Source: an uncultured Alphaproteobacteria bacterium
Lineage (GTDB): Bacteria > Pseudomonadota > Alphaproteobacteria > RF32 > CAG-239
Direction: 5' to 3'
Length of the DNA stretch: 38,979 nucleotides
NCBI GenBank assembly: GCA_944391725.1
Contig: CALXUQ010000013.1
Span: 1 to 38,979 of the forward strand
Shown here piece after piece: positions 8,957 to 18,270 of this stretch (the first letter of the stretch is position 1; the number at the start of each line of letters is the position of its first letter). The notes beneath the pieces were generated by a model. It was not told the DNA's origin. It saw only the letters and a program-made list of their open reading frames with translations, and did no database searches. Made by a program: the position numbers and the translations under genes.

Positions 8957-9523
8957 ATGAAAGATAATGCCGCCTATTTAACCGGCAAATGTTTGGTTGC
9001 CATGCCCAACATGAAAGATGAACGCTTTGAAAATTCGCTCATTTTCATCTGTTCGCATACTGAAAACGGCGCCATGGGCTTTGTGGTCAACAAACTCATG
9101 CCCGAATTTTCTTTTGCCGATTTAGCGAGCCAACTCCCGATTAAGACCGTCCGCCCGATAGAAAATATCGAGTTGCATTTGGGTGGCCCGATGGAAAAAG
9201 TCCGCGGCTTTGTGCTCCATTCCACAGATTATGTTAAAGATGATACCGTAGTGATTAATGATAATATCGCCATTTCGTCATCATTAGATGTGATTACCGA
9301 TATTGCCTTTGGCATGGGCCCCAAAGAAAATCTGATTGCGCTTGGCTATGCGAGCTGGGCGCCCAACCAACTGGAACAAGAGATAATCAACAATACCTGG
9401 CTGGTGGTCAACCCCACGCCGGAATTGGTCTTTCGCACCAAAGATGAAGAAAAATGGCAAAAAGCTATAGATTCGCTGGGTTTTGATGTCAGCAATCTCT
9501 CCCAGACCATGGGCCGTGCCTAA
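8957..9523 (+). CDS. YqgE/AlgH family protein (UPF0301)
   Basis: The 188-residue protein has the family hallmarks: an N-terminal LTGKCLVAMPNMKDERFENS, then GAMGFVVNK, LGGPMEKVRGFVLHS and a Trp-rich C-terminal half (GYASWAPNQLEQEI, NTWLVV). The family is widespread in proteobacteria; AlgH was named as a regulator of alginate genes in Pseudomonas, but the biochemical role is not known. It is transcribed divergently from the DsbD-family gene. Its final 35 bases are overlapped by the opposite-strand gene ending at 9489. Confidence 0.93.
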   Translation: MKDNAAYLTGKCLVAMPNMKDERFENSLIFICSHTENGAMGFVVNKLMPEFSFADLASQLPIKTVRPIENIELHLGGPMEKVRGFVLHSTDYVKDDTVVINDNIAISSSLDVITDIAFGMGPKENLIALGYASWAPNQLEQEIINNTWLVVNPTPELVFRTKDEEKWQKAIDSLGFDVSNLSQTMGRA

Positions 9524-10523
9524 TGGGTGCTGGTGCGGTGATAGTTTGGCGTGAGCTCATTTTTTCTTGAGCATCTTGATAAATGTGAGCTTCCGGCACA
9601 ATCAGTTTGACGGAGTTGCTGCCGTCAATTTTTTTGCCCTCAAATTCAAAACTCATAAATTCTTTGATGATATTGGTGTACAGTTTGTTGCTTGGAGCCG
9701 TGCCCTGATGGCTTTCGGCAAAATGGTTAACCTGCTGACAAAAATCTTCGTTTGGGGCGGTGTAGGCTTGGTTGCGCGGATTGTTGAGCCACATTTTGGT
9801 TGAAACCTCAATTAGCTTTTGCGGATTGTGCAGAATTTTTTTGGTCTGAGGTAAGGTAAGCATTTTTTTGAAAGCGGCAAATTCTAAAAAAAAAACGCTG
9901 TCTTTTCCGGTTTGGTTATATTGCTCCACTGCATATAAAAATTCGGTTGTTGTTGCACTAATTTCATCGGCATAGCGGAGCGTAGCAAATTGTTGTGCCG
10001 AAAGCGGAGCTTTGGTGATATCGCTCGTGAGTTTTTGTAAGGCTAGATTATTTTGCAAATGCTTGAGCTCATGGAGCATGGAGAGCACTGGATTACGACT
10101 GCAAAGCTTGGAAAATTCCTGAAAATATGTTCCGATTTTTTGTAGTAGCTTTTGTTTTTGTTTGGGCTCGGTTACTTGATTGGTATAATCAAGAGCCGAT
10201 TTGTCAATAGCAAGTGCAAAGCCGTTGATGCGTATTTCAGGAATCCCTCCTTCCCGAAAAGATCCCAAAACTTTAGGAATACTGCAAAGCTTTCCGCAAA
10301 TATCGGTTAGGGTAGGTTGTTTGTTCGCATCAAGTTTCACAATATAGAGCTGGGGAATGTAAGATATTTTAAGATTATTATCTTTGATGCTCTCGGGGAT
10401 AAGGCTGTCCGGACACATCACGTTTTCGGGCGCTACCAGCAAATCAACATTTTTCGGCAATATGAAATTATGAATGCCGGTACCGGTTTCGAGGTCATTT
10501 TTATATTTGCGATTGGGGTTCAT
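9489..10523 (-). CDS. Hypothetical protein with HExxH zincin motif
   Basis: I do not recognise the family. The ATG at 10523 is chosen over the one at 10550 because CGGAGAG precedes it at proper distance; this gives 344 residues. MLHELKHLQN places H151, E152 and H155 in an HExxH arrangement typical of zinc metallopeptidases. About 30 residues later YADEISATTTEF offers E187 as a gluzincin-like third ligand. The rest is soluble and lysine/glutamine rich with no signal peptide, so it would act in the cytoplasm or be exported by a non-Sec route. The 3' end runs 35 bases into the convergent yqgE, encoding a Pro/Arg-rich tail that could be dispensable. The metallopeptidase role is inferred from the motif alone. 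Confidence 0.6.
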   Translation of the reverse strand: MNPNRKYKNDLETGTGIHNFILPKNVDLLVAPENVMCPDSLIPESIKDNNLKISYIPQLYIVKLDANKQPTLTDICGKLCSIPKVLGSFREGGIPEIRINGFALAIDKSALDYTNQVTEPKQKQKLLQKIGTYFQEFSKLCSRNPVLSMLHELKHLQNNLALQKLTSDITKAPLSAQQFATLRYADEISATTTEFLYAVEQYNQTGKDSVFFLEFAAFKKMLTLPQTKKILHNPQKLIEVSTKMWLNNPRNQAYTAPNEDFCQQVNHFAESHQGTAPSNKLYTNIIKEFMSFEFEGKKIDGSNSVKLIVPEAHIYQDAQEKMSSRQTITAPAPIRHGPWSGRDC

Positions 10524-10592
10524 TAGCCAACTCTCCGTTTCTGCAAGCATTATAGCAGAAATTTACCGAGAAATAAACCAAAATTTCAGAGC

Positions 10593-11606
10593 TTAACCGC
10601 CCATCTCCATCAGACGTTTAATCCGAGTTCTAATCGGTGGGTGCGTAGCGAGCATACTTTGAAAAGCAACTTTGGGCTCGCGTGGGTCGGCAATACAAGC
10701 GGTCGACATAGTCTTTTTGCCGTCCAAAATTTCTACCCGTGCATCGGAAGAAATTTTTTTGAGAGCCGAGGCCAAAGCACGTGGGTTGCGGGTGATGAGT
10801 GCGCCGGTTGCATCGGCGGCATATTCGCGTGCACGAGAAATAGCCATCTGGATAATCGGTGCGACAAAGAAGTTAAATACGATAAGAGCTAACATAACTG
10901 CCAAGAGCAAAATTTTTATTTTGCCGCTGTCTTTGTTGTTTGAAATAGGGTATCTCAAACTTCTGCCAATCATCTCCGCCAAAAAGGCAAATACGCTGAG
11001 CCCGGTAATAATCATCATGTTGAGCCGAATATCACGATTACCGATATGCGCCATCTCATGAGCAATCACACCCTCAAGCTCCAGCGGTTCCAGTTTGTTG
11101 ATAATGCCGGTGGTTAGAGCAATTGAGGCGTGCTTAGGGTCGCGTCCGGTGGCAAATGCATTAAGCGATTCATCATCAACAATATAGATTTTGGGCATGG
11201 GCAAACCGGCGGCTATCGCCACATTTTCCACCAAACGGTAGACTTGCGGATTTTCTTGTTTTTGAAGCGGCAAAGCCCGAGCAAAACTCAGCATCATCGT
11301 ATCCCCGCAAAAATACGAAATCAGCATCCAGATAATAGCAACCCCAAAAACAAATGGCAGATAAGACGAAATAAAGAACCATCCGGCCAACCAGTAAACA
11401 TTACCGGTGGTAATGGTAATGTTATGACTGAGCAAAAACTCTTGGTGCGGAGCTACAAATTGCGCCGCAAAGCGCAAATCCCCCATGGCATAAAAGGCCA
11501 GTACGGTCGCTAAAATTGTCAGAATGCTGAGCGCAGTCGGAAACAATAGCAACAATAACCAAGTTTTGCGATTGTTGGCAGCAATATGGTCATAAATGGT
11601 CTTCAT
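10593..11606 (-). CDS. htpX: HtpX-like M48 membrane zinc metalloprotease
   Basis: The 337-residue inner-membrane protease has two N-terminal membrane spans (about 17-41 and 72-97), the M48 active site HEMAH (H183, E184, H187) and a downstream zinc ligand E261 in SRAREYAADATGA. Two more hydrophobic segments lie at about 195-212 and 231-250. HtpX takes part in membrane-protein quality control. It follows lemA by 12 bases. The lemA-htpX pairing is common, and this copy has an N-terminal extension compared with the roughly 290-residue E. coli HtpX, as seen in LemA-associated members. Confidence 0.93.
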   Translation of the reverse strand: MKTIYDHIAANNRKTWLLLLLFPTALSILTILATVLAFYAMGDLRFAAQFVAPHQEFLLSHNITITTGNVYWLAGWFFISSYLPFVFGVAIIWMLISYFCGDTMMLSFARALPLQKQENPQVYRLVENVAIAAGLPMPKIYIVDDESLNAFATGRDPKHASIALTTGIINKLEPLELEGVIAHEMAHIGNRDIRLNMMIITGLSVFAFLAEMIGRSLRYPISNNKDSGKIKILLLAVMLALIVFNFFVAPIIQMAISRAREYAADATGALITRNPRALASALKKISSDARVEILDGKKTMSTACIADPREPKVAFQSMLATHPPIRTRIKRLMEMGG

Positions 11607-11618
11607 AGCGCACTTTCA

Positions 11619-12179
11619 CTAGAAAGAAATTTGCGGCGGAGTTTGAGCAGCGGCTTTTTCGGTTTCACTCAGTTCAAAGAACTTCTCGTGCTGGAAATTA
11701 AAGATTTTGGCAATAATATTTCCGGGAAAAGTTTCAATTTTGGTGTTAAGAGCCAAGACGGTAGTGTTGTAAAAACGACGAGCGGCCTGGATTTTGTTTT
11801 CGGTATCGGCTAACTCTTGTTGGAGAGATAAAAAGTTTTGGTTAGCTTGCAATTGCGGATAATTTTCACCCAAAGCAAAAATACTTTTAAGCGTCTCGCT
11901 CAAAGCGTTTTCGGCCTGAGTTTTATCTTCGCCCAAACCTTGAGTGTTCATGGCCGCCGAGCGTGCCGCAACCACGCGTTCAAAAGTTTCTTTTTCGTGT
12001 TTGGCATAACCTTTGACGGTTTCGACCAAATTAGGGATAAGGTCATAGCGGCGTTTGAGTTGAGTATCAATATCGCTGGCACCTTCGCGCACTCTTTGGC
12101 GAGCCACCACCAGATTGTTATACATCAAAATAATCGACACAATCACCAGTGCCAGTACAATATAGATAGTTTGCATCAT
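11619..12179 (-). CDS. lemA: LemA family protein
   Basis: The 186-residue protein starts with a single N-terminal membrane segment (IYIVLALVIVSIILMYNN) followed by the LemA signature: NLVVARQRVREGASDIDTQL, RYDLIPNLVETVKGYA and a heptad-rich helical body. The ATG at 12179 is preferred to the in-frame TTG at 12182 because AAGGAG lies seven bases upstream of it. LemA proteins are envelope helical-bundle proteins of unclear role, often encoded with HtpX-type proteases, as here. The two genes form a short operon. Confidence 0.93.
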   Translation of the reverse strand: MMQTIYIVLALVIVSIILMYNNLVVARQRVREGASDIDTQLKRRYDLIPNLVETVKGYAKHEKETFERVVAARSAAMNTQGLGEDKTQAENALSETLKSIFALGENYPQLQANQNFLSLQQELADTENKIQAARRFYNTTVLALNTKIETFPGNIIAKIFNFQHEKFFELSETEKAAAQTPPQISF

Positions 12180-12346
12180 CAAAAATCTCCTTATAAAAAT
12201 ATACTTTCAGTCTAAATATAAAAGTTTAACTTTTTATGAAAATATCAACGCTTATTTGCAGATACCCATTAATAGGATGAAGAATTTAGTTGGCTAAAAG
12301 CTATGTGTATACGTCAATTGATTAGGAAAGGCGGCACCCAAAATCA

Positions 12347-12380
12347 AAACCCGAAAATCGGTGTACCGACTTTCGGGTTT
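12347..12380 (-). terminator. Terminator downstream of eno
   Basis: An 11-12 bp hairpin with one mismatch: AACCCGAAA at 12348-12356 pairs with TTTCGGGTT at 12371-12379, with an inner ATCGG/CCGA part and a TGTA loop. On the minus strand it is followed by TGATTTT. It lies about 25 bases past the eno stop, between eno and lemA. Confidence 0.65.
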
Positions 12381-12406
12381 CAAATTTAATCAGCTATAAT
12401 GAAAAA

Positions 12407-13693
<1,287 letters not shown>

Positions 13694-13840
13694 CTATTTT
13701 AAATATAAAAAAGTACTGGGTATAACTTCTTTCATTTTTATTGTTATGTCAAGCAAAGAATCCGTTTTTAGGGGTTTACAAATACAAAAAATGGGTTTAT
13801 CAAAAAAACAAAACAAATTATCATTATAAATTAAATTGTT

Positions 13841-14230
13841 ATGAGAAGAGTAATCATTTTGTGTATGGCATTGTTAGGCTGGGGTTCGGTCGCTTTAGGT
13901 TGCGTCGGTGCAATCCCCGCTCATGCGGAAACTTTGGTTGCTTATGCTCCTTTGTTAGCGATTCCGCAGTTAGTAACCTTTTATGGCCGATGGGGAAAAG
14001 ATAAGAAAAAACTATCGGCTTTAGTGAGGTTGGCTTTGGTCGGATTGTATGTCGGCGGTGTTTTACTGTGTTTGCTCCCCTTTAGTGTTTGGAGCGATAG
14101 CGAAACTCTGTGGGCCAAAACATTGCTGTTGTGTAGTGTGGGCTGGGCTGCCGTTTGGCTGTTTATAGCGTTGATAAACCGCAGCGTTCGCCTGCTGGTT
14201 GATTGTTTGGACGAGCTGTTTGCGAGTTAG
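13841..14230 (+). CDS. Hypothetical small inner-membrane protein, 129 aa
   Basis: I do not recognise this protein. It is very hydrophobic, with four likely membrane segments at about 3-27, 30-48, 60-82 and 93-115, and a basic stretch RWGKDKKK between the second and third, which would lie in the cytoplasm by the positive-inside rule. An AHAE motif near residue 29 could be read as a signal-peptidase site, so the first segment may be cleaved. It is followed by a clear hairpin terminator and stands alone on its strand. Ribosome site is weak. Moderate confidence that it is expressed. Confidence 0.65.
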   Translation: MRRVIILCMALLGWGSVALGCVGAIPAHAETLVAYAPLLAIPQLVTFYGRWGKDKKKLSALVRLALVGLYVGGVLLCLLPFSVWSDSETLWAKTLLLCSVGWAAVWLFIALINRSVRLLVDCLDELFAS

Positions 14231-14245
14231 GCCCAAATTTGTCAT

Positions 14246-14270
14246 AATGCCGGAATTGTTCCGGCATTTA
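14246..14270 (+). terminator. Hairpin terminator after small membrane protein
   Basis: ATGCCGGAA (14247-14255) pairs perfectly with TTCCGGCAT (14259-14267) around a three-base loop, followed by a T-rich stretch (TTAACATTTT). It lies 16 bases past the stop of the membrane-protein gene. Confidence 0.75.
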
Positions 14271-14287
14271 ACATTTTAAAATTCTGC

Positions 14288-14315
14288 TTGTAAGTTTGGA
14301 ATCAATTGTTAAAAT
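14288..14315 (+). promoter_or_regulatory. Putative promoter for the dCMP deaminase gene
   Basis: TTGTAA (14288-14293) and TAAAAT (14310-14315) are spaced by 16 bases, placing a start of transcription near 14322, shortly before the GAGGAG ribosome site of the gene at 14341. Confidence 0.45.
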
Positions 14316-14340
14316 ACACCATATTCAGAGGAGAGGACAA

Positions 14341-14811
14341 ATGTTTTCAGACAAATGGCATTATCGTTTTATGGAAGTTGCTAAATTGGTTCGCAGTTGG
14401 TCCAAAGACCCCTCAACCAAGGTTGGTGCGGTTGTGGTTGGCCCCGATAGAGAGATTCGCTCCACCGGATACAACGGTTTGGTCAGAGGAGTTGACGATG
14501 ACAACCCTGAAAGACTGGAACGCCCGACCAAATATGACTTTTTTGAACACGCCGAGCGCAATGCCATTTATAATGCTTGCTTGATTGGAGCCTCGTTAAA
14601 AGGCTGTGTGATATATGTCACGGCGATTCCTTGTCCCGATTGTGCCAGAGCCATTATCCAGTCCGGCATTAAGATGGTCATCACCTACAGCCCCGAAGAA
14701 TCTCCTTGCTCCAAGGTCGGCACTTGGGATGATAAAATTCGCTATAGCAAACAAATGTTTGCCGAAGCCGGTGTAGAATATCGCGAACTCCCTTTAAATC
14801 CCGAAAACTAG
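14341..14811 (+). CDS. Deoxycytidylate (dCMP) deaminase family protein
   Basis: The 156-residue product is a zinc-dependent cytidine/deoxycytidylate deaminase that would make dUMP from dCMP for thymidylate synthesis. Zinc and catalytic residues are H70 and E72 (EHAERNAIYNA) and C98/C101 (PCPDCARAII). The substrate loop SKDPSTKVGAVVV and TGYNG match the dCMP deaminase/ComE branch. An upstream in-frame ATG at 14296 exists, but GAGGAG immediately precedes the ATG at 14341 and family alignment starts there. The gene stands alone with its own putative promoter. Confidence 0.88.
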   Translation: MFSDKWHYRFMEVAKLVRSWSKDPSTKVGAVVVGPDREIRSTGYNGLVRGVDDDNPERLERPTKYDFFEHAERNAIYNACLIGASLKGCVIYVTAIPCPDCARAIIQSGIKMVITYSPEESPCSKVGTWDDKIRYSKQMFAEAGVEYRELPLNPEN

Positions 14812-14836
14812 CAATATATAAACGATTGAGCTTGTA

Positions 14837-14862
14837 GCACTGCGGATTAAGTTCTGCAGTGC
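14837..14862. promoter_or_regulatory. Inverted repeat upstream of orphan response regulator
   Basis: GCACTGC (14837-14843) and GCAGTGC (14856-14862) form a perfect 7-bp inverted repeat with a 12-base spacer, about 45 bases before the regulator start and just ahead of a TATGATAAT -10-like region. It could be an operator or a weak terminator for the preceding gene; there is no U tract, which favours an operator. Confidence 0.3.
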
Positions 14863-14907
14863 ATACTATGATAATATCGTAAGAATTGCGGCAATCGGGA
14901 GAATAGA

Positions 14908-15552
14908 ATGAAAGTCCTAATAGCAGACGACCACGCTTTGTTCCGAGATGGGCTGAGCCTTCATCTGGAACAAATTGATCCCCAAGCGGTAATTTTTCAG
15001 GCCGGAAATTTTTCTCAGGCCATGAAGATTATTGACGACGAGAAAAAATTGGACTTAATTATTATAGATTTGGATATGCCTGACATGAATTGGGAGGAGG
15101 CCTTGAGAGAAATCCGCGAAAAAACCGGCGGTGCACGATTAGTAATAATTTCTGCCACCGAAGATTCGCGCAGCATTCGTAAATCCATGGAATACGGCAT
15201 TAGCGGATACATTCCCAAACGCTCCGATACCAAGGTCCTGACCGGCGCTCTGAAATTGATTTTAGACGGCGGCACCTATCTTCCGCCATCTGTTTTAGAT
15301 ACCGGACACGCAAGCAATGCCTACAATCCCAATAAAGCTGGTGGTTTTTATGCCAAGAGCAAAACCTTGACCAACCGCCAGTCTCAAGTATTGGAATTGG
15401 TCGCCCAAGGAATGTCCAATAAGCAAATTGCCTATGAGATAGGAGTGTCGGAAGCCACGGTGAAGTTGCATATCAATGCGCTTTTGCGAGCTGTTGGTGC
15501 CACTAATCGAACTCAGGCAGTGATTACGGCCCAGAAAATGGGGTTGATATAG
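14908..15552 (+). CDS. NarL/FixJ-type response regulator (REC + LuxR HTH)
   Basis: The 214-residue protein has an N-terminal receiver domain with the acidic pocket (D7, D8 in ADDHA) and phospho-acceptor D54 (IIDLDMPD), and a conserved lysine in GYIPKRS. The C-terminal LuxR-type HTH covers about 150-214: LTNRQSQVLELVAQG, MSNKQIAYEIGVSEATVKLH. It would bind DNA as a dimer on phosphorylation. No histidine kinase lies next to it, so it is an orphan regulator. It begins after a GGGAGAA ribosome site, and a perfect inverted repeat upstream may be its operator. Confidence 0.92.
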   Translation: MKVLIADDHALFRDGLSLHLEQIDPQAVIFQAGNFSQAMKIIDDEKKLDLIIIDLDMPDMNWEEALREIREKTGGARLVIISATEDSRSIRKSMEYGISGYIPKRSDTKVLTGALKLILDGGTYLPPSVLDTGHASNAYNPNKAGGFYAKSKTLTNRQSQVLELVAQGMSNKQIAYEIGVSEATVKLHINALLRAVGATNRTQAVITAQKMGLI

Positions 15553-15576
15553 ATACATCAAGAACAGATAGCCAAT

Positions 15577-15607
15577 AAAAGAATCCCAAAAAACGGATTC
15601 TTTTTTT
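15577..15607 (+). terminator. Terminator after LuxR-type regulator
   Basis: AAAAGAATCC (15577-15586) pairs with GGATTCTTTT (15595-15604) across an eight-base loop, followed by further T residues. It separates the regulator from uvrC. Confidence 0.8.
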
Positions 15608-15616
15608 GTGGCCTTG

Positions 15617-15645
15617 TTGACAATTGGAGTAATATTCAGATAATG
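15617..15645 (+). promoter_or_regulatory. Promoter close to uvrC
   Basis: A consensus TTGACA (15617-15622) is followed after 16 bases by GATAAT (15639-15644). Transcription would begin near 15651, immediately before the AAGGAG at 15652-15657, giving uvrC an extremely short leader. Confidence 0.55.
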
Positions 15646-15664
15646 ATAACCAAGGAGACAAAAG

Positions 15665-17470
15665 TTGGGAAATATTGCACAAGGCTTAAGCATCTTAAAA
15701 AAGAACGTCAAGATAGCCAAAGAAAAACCTGGGGTTTACCGGATGATTGGCGCCGATGAAAAAGTTCTGTACGTCGGCAAGGCCAAAAATATTAAAAAGC
15801 GTATTGTGGCATATTCGCACTTGAACAAATTGCCGGTAAGACTGCAACGGATGGTCTCAGAAATCAACCGTATGGAGTTTATTATTGTTGAGAACGAAGC
15901 CAAGGCACTGCTCTTGGAAAATGAGCTCATCAAAAAGCTTGAGCCCAAATATAATATATTGCTTAAAGATGATAAAACTTTTCCGCATCTGATGATAGAT
16001 GTCGGTTCAGATTATCCCTGCTTGCGCAAACACCGAGGCAAAAGAGAAGATAAAAACAAATATTTCGGCCCGTTTGCCAATGTTTTGGCGGTTAACAATG
16101 TGCTGGATATTTTGCAAAAAGCTTTTTTGTTGCGTTCTTGCCGCGATGGAGTTTTTCACAATCGGGAGCGCCCGTGCTTGCTGTATCAAATCAAGCGTTG
16201 CTCGGCTCCTTGTTGTGGCAAGATTTCTAAAGAAGACTATCACAAATTGGTCAGCGAGGCGATAGATTTTTTAGAGGGTCGCAATACCAAAATGCAAGAA
16301 GAACTTTCGCAAAAAATGATGGAGGCGAGCGAAAAACAAGATTATGAAACAGCTTTGGTGCTCCGCGATAGGATTCGCGCTTTGACCAGCGTCCAACAAG
16401 GCAATTTGGTTGAATACGCCAATATCAAATCGCTTGACGTTGTGGCTATCGCCCGCAAGGGAGATTTAATCTGCATTCAGGTATTTTTCATCCGCAACGG
16501 CCAAAACTGCGGCAATGCCCCGTTCTTTCCCAAACAAACGGAAGATGCCGGCGATGTTGAGGTTTTGGAGGCATTTTTGAGTAGTTTTTACAGCACCCAT
16601 ATTCCGCCCAAAGAAATTGCGGTTTCTTTGCCGCTTGAAAATCAGGAATTTTTGGAAGAAGCTCTGGGGGCAAAAATCAAGACCTATGCGCAAGGCAATA
16701 AATCAAAAATTGTAAAAATGGCCGAAGAAAATGCCCTGGCCTCACTGGAGCGCAAGGTGGCACTTGAGGCGTCTATCCAAAAGAACTTGGAAGAAATGCA
16801 AGAGCGGTTCAATCTGTCGCGTGTACCCAAACGCATTGAGGTTTATGATAACTCGCATATCCAAGGCAGCTATGCGGTGGGCGCCATGATTGTGGCCACT
16901 CCCGATGGCTTTGATAAAAAGAATTATCGTACGTTTAATATCAAAAATCCCGATATCACCAACGATGACTTTGCCATGATGAAAGAGGTTTTGACCCGCC
17001 GCTTTGAGAAGATGACCGAGGCCAATCGTCCGGATGTAATTTTGCTCGATGGCGGTTTGGGACAGTTGCACGCCGTGCACGAGTGCCTAAAAGACTATGA
17101 CTTGAGCGGCATCAGCATCATAGCCATTTCCAAAGGTCCGGACCGCAATGCCGGTAAAGAGTTTTACCACCAGTTGGGACGCGAAAGTTTTGAGCTGCCG
17201 TTTCGTTCGCCTTTGGCTTTTTATATGCAAAACATCCGCGATGAGGCACACCGCTTTGCCATTGGCACGCACCGCAAACGCCGTGCTAAATCCATGTATA
17301 AAACAAGGCTTGACGAGATTGAAGGAGTCGGAGCTTCACGCCGCCGCGATTTGTTGAATTATTTTGGCTCCGTTGAAGAAATTTCCCAAGCCGGAATCAA
17401 GGATTTGCAAAAAGTAAGCGGAATCAGCAAAAAAACAGCGGAAAAGATTTATAATTACTTCCATAATTAA
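15665..17470 (+). CDS. uvrC: Excinuclease ABC subunit C
   Basis: Full-length UvrC (601 residues), which makes both incisions flanking a lesion in nucleotide excision repair together with UvrA and UvrB. Domains in order: GIY-YIG nuclease (PGVYRM at 22-27 and YVGKA at 36-40, residues 20-100), a cysteine-rich cluster (RPCLLYQIKRCSAPCCG), the UVR domain that contacts UvrB (EKQDYETALVLRDRI), the RNase H-like C-terminal nuclease (IEVYDNSHIQG, VILLDGGLGQ), and tandem HhH motifs (IEGVGASRRRDLL, VSGISKKTAEKI). A TTG start is chosen: AAGGAG lies seven bases upstream and no better start fits the conserved N-terminus. Confidence 0.97.
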   Translation: MGNIAQGLSILKKNVKIAKEKPGVYRMIGADEKVLYVGKAKNIKKRIVAYSHLNKLPVRLQRMVSEINRMEFIIVENEAKALLLENELIKKLEPKYNILLKDDKTFPHLMIDVGSDYPCLRKHRGKREDKNKYFGPFANVLAVNNVLDILQKAFLLRSCRDGVFHNRERPCLLYQIKRCSAPCCGKISKEDYHKLVSEAIDFLEGRNTKMQEELSQKMMEASEKQDYETALVLRDRIRALTSVQQGNLVEYANIKSLDVVAIARKGDLICIQVFFIRNGQNCGNAPFFPKQTEDAGDVEVLEAFLSSFYSTHIPPKEIAVSLPLENQEFLEEALGAKIKTYAQGNKSKIVKMAEENALASLERKVALEASIQKNLEEMQERFNLSRVPKRIEVYDNSHIQGSYAVGAMIVATPDGFDKKNYRTFNIKNPDITNDDFAMMKEVLTRRFEKMTEANRPDVILLDGGLGQLHAVHECLKDYDLSGISIIAISKGPDRNAGKEFYHQLGRESFELPFRSPLAFYMQNIRDEAHRFAIGTHRKRRAKSMYKTRLDEIEGVGASRRRDLLNYFGSVEEISQAGIKDLQKVSGISKKTAEKIYNYFHN

Positions 17471-17527
17471 AAAAAGTCTTTTAATATAACTTTAACTTTT
17501 TTAAAACAGTTAAAGAGGGTATGTAAA

Positions 17528-18256
17528 GTGTATAATCTGCCAAACTTGCTGACAATCTCGCGTATTGTCGTTATTCCGGTTATTTTCTTAACCATTTATA
17601 TCCATAGTGCCTGGTGGTATCTCATTGGCGGTTCGCTGTTTATTATTGCCGCGATAACCGATTATTTGGACGGCTACTTGGCACGTTCTCGCAATGAACT
17701 TTCCGCTTTCGGGCGTCTGCTTGACCCCATTGCCGATAAGCTCTTGGTGGTTTCCGCCCTGATGATTATTGTCGCCAATGGTCTGGTCGACAGCATTAGT
17801 TACATTCCGGTGGTGGTGATTCTTTGCCGCGAGATTTTGGTTTCCGGCCTGCGCGAATTTTTATCCGAGGTTAGAGTAGGGCTTCCGGTCACTCGCTTAG
17901 CCAAATGGAAAACCGGTTTTCAGATGACCGCTTTGTCGGTTTTGTTGATGGCTCCGGCCAAGTTTTTCAATGTTATTGAAGGTTTCTGGCTCGGCGTTGG
18001 TACCATTTGTCTGTGGGTTGCCGGTGTGCTGACCTTCATTACCGGATATCAGTATTTTGAAAAGTCTTTGGATTATATCAAAAAGCTTGAGCGCGAAAAG
18101 AAACAAGCCGCCAAAGCAAGCGCCAAAACTACGGCTGAAAAAAGTGCTCCCCAATCCGGAACTAAAACAGCCGGCACAAAGCGCAAATCCGTTGCTAAAA
18201 AAACAACCAAAGCTCGCAAAACAGCTCAAAAGACTTCGAGAACTAAAACCAAATAA
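17528..18256 (+). CDS. pgsA: CDP-diacylglycerol-glycerol-3-phosphate 3-phosphatidyltransferase with basic tail
   Basis: Residues 1-183 form a normal PgsA: an integral-membrane enzyme making phosphatidylglycerol phosphate. The CDP-alcohol phosphotransferase motif is complete (D45, D48, G49, R53, G62, D66, D70 in DYLDGYLAR...GRLLDPIAD). The start is GTG at 17528, with GAGGG eight bases before. Residues about 185-242 are an unusual Lys/Ala/Thr-rich tail without hydrophobic residues (for example KRKSVAKKTTKARKTAQK), resembling histone H1 or MgtC-like basic tails. It is encoded in frame without any break, so it is part of the protein. The gene follows uvrC, a frequent proteobacterial arrangement, and ends 14 bases before the response-regulator gene. 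Confidence 0.93.
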   Translation: MYNLPNLLTISRIVVIPVIFLTIYIHSAWWYLIGGSLFIIAAITDYLDGYLARSRNELSAFGRLLDPIADKLLVVSALMIIVANGLVDSISYIPVVVILCREILVSGLREFLSEVRVGLPVTRLAKWKTGFQMTALSVLLMAPAKFFNVIEGFWLGVGTICLWVAGVLTFITGYQYFEKSLDYIKKLEREKKQAAKASAKTTAEKSAPQSGTKTAGTKRKSVAKKTTKARKTAQKTSRTKTK

Positions 18257-18270
18257 GGATTGAAACTCGC

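Noticed and set aside
13747-13752. TTGACA on the minus strand as -35 of eno
   Set aside because: The nearest -10-like sequences lie 20-22 bases away, outside the usual spacing, so I did not annotate a promoter.
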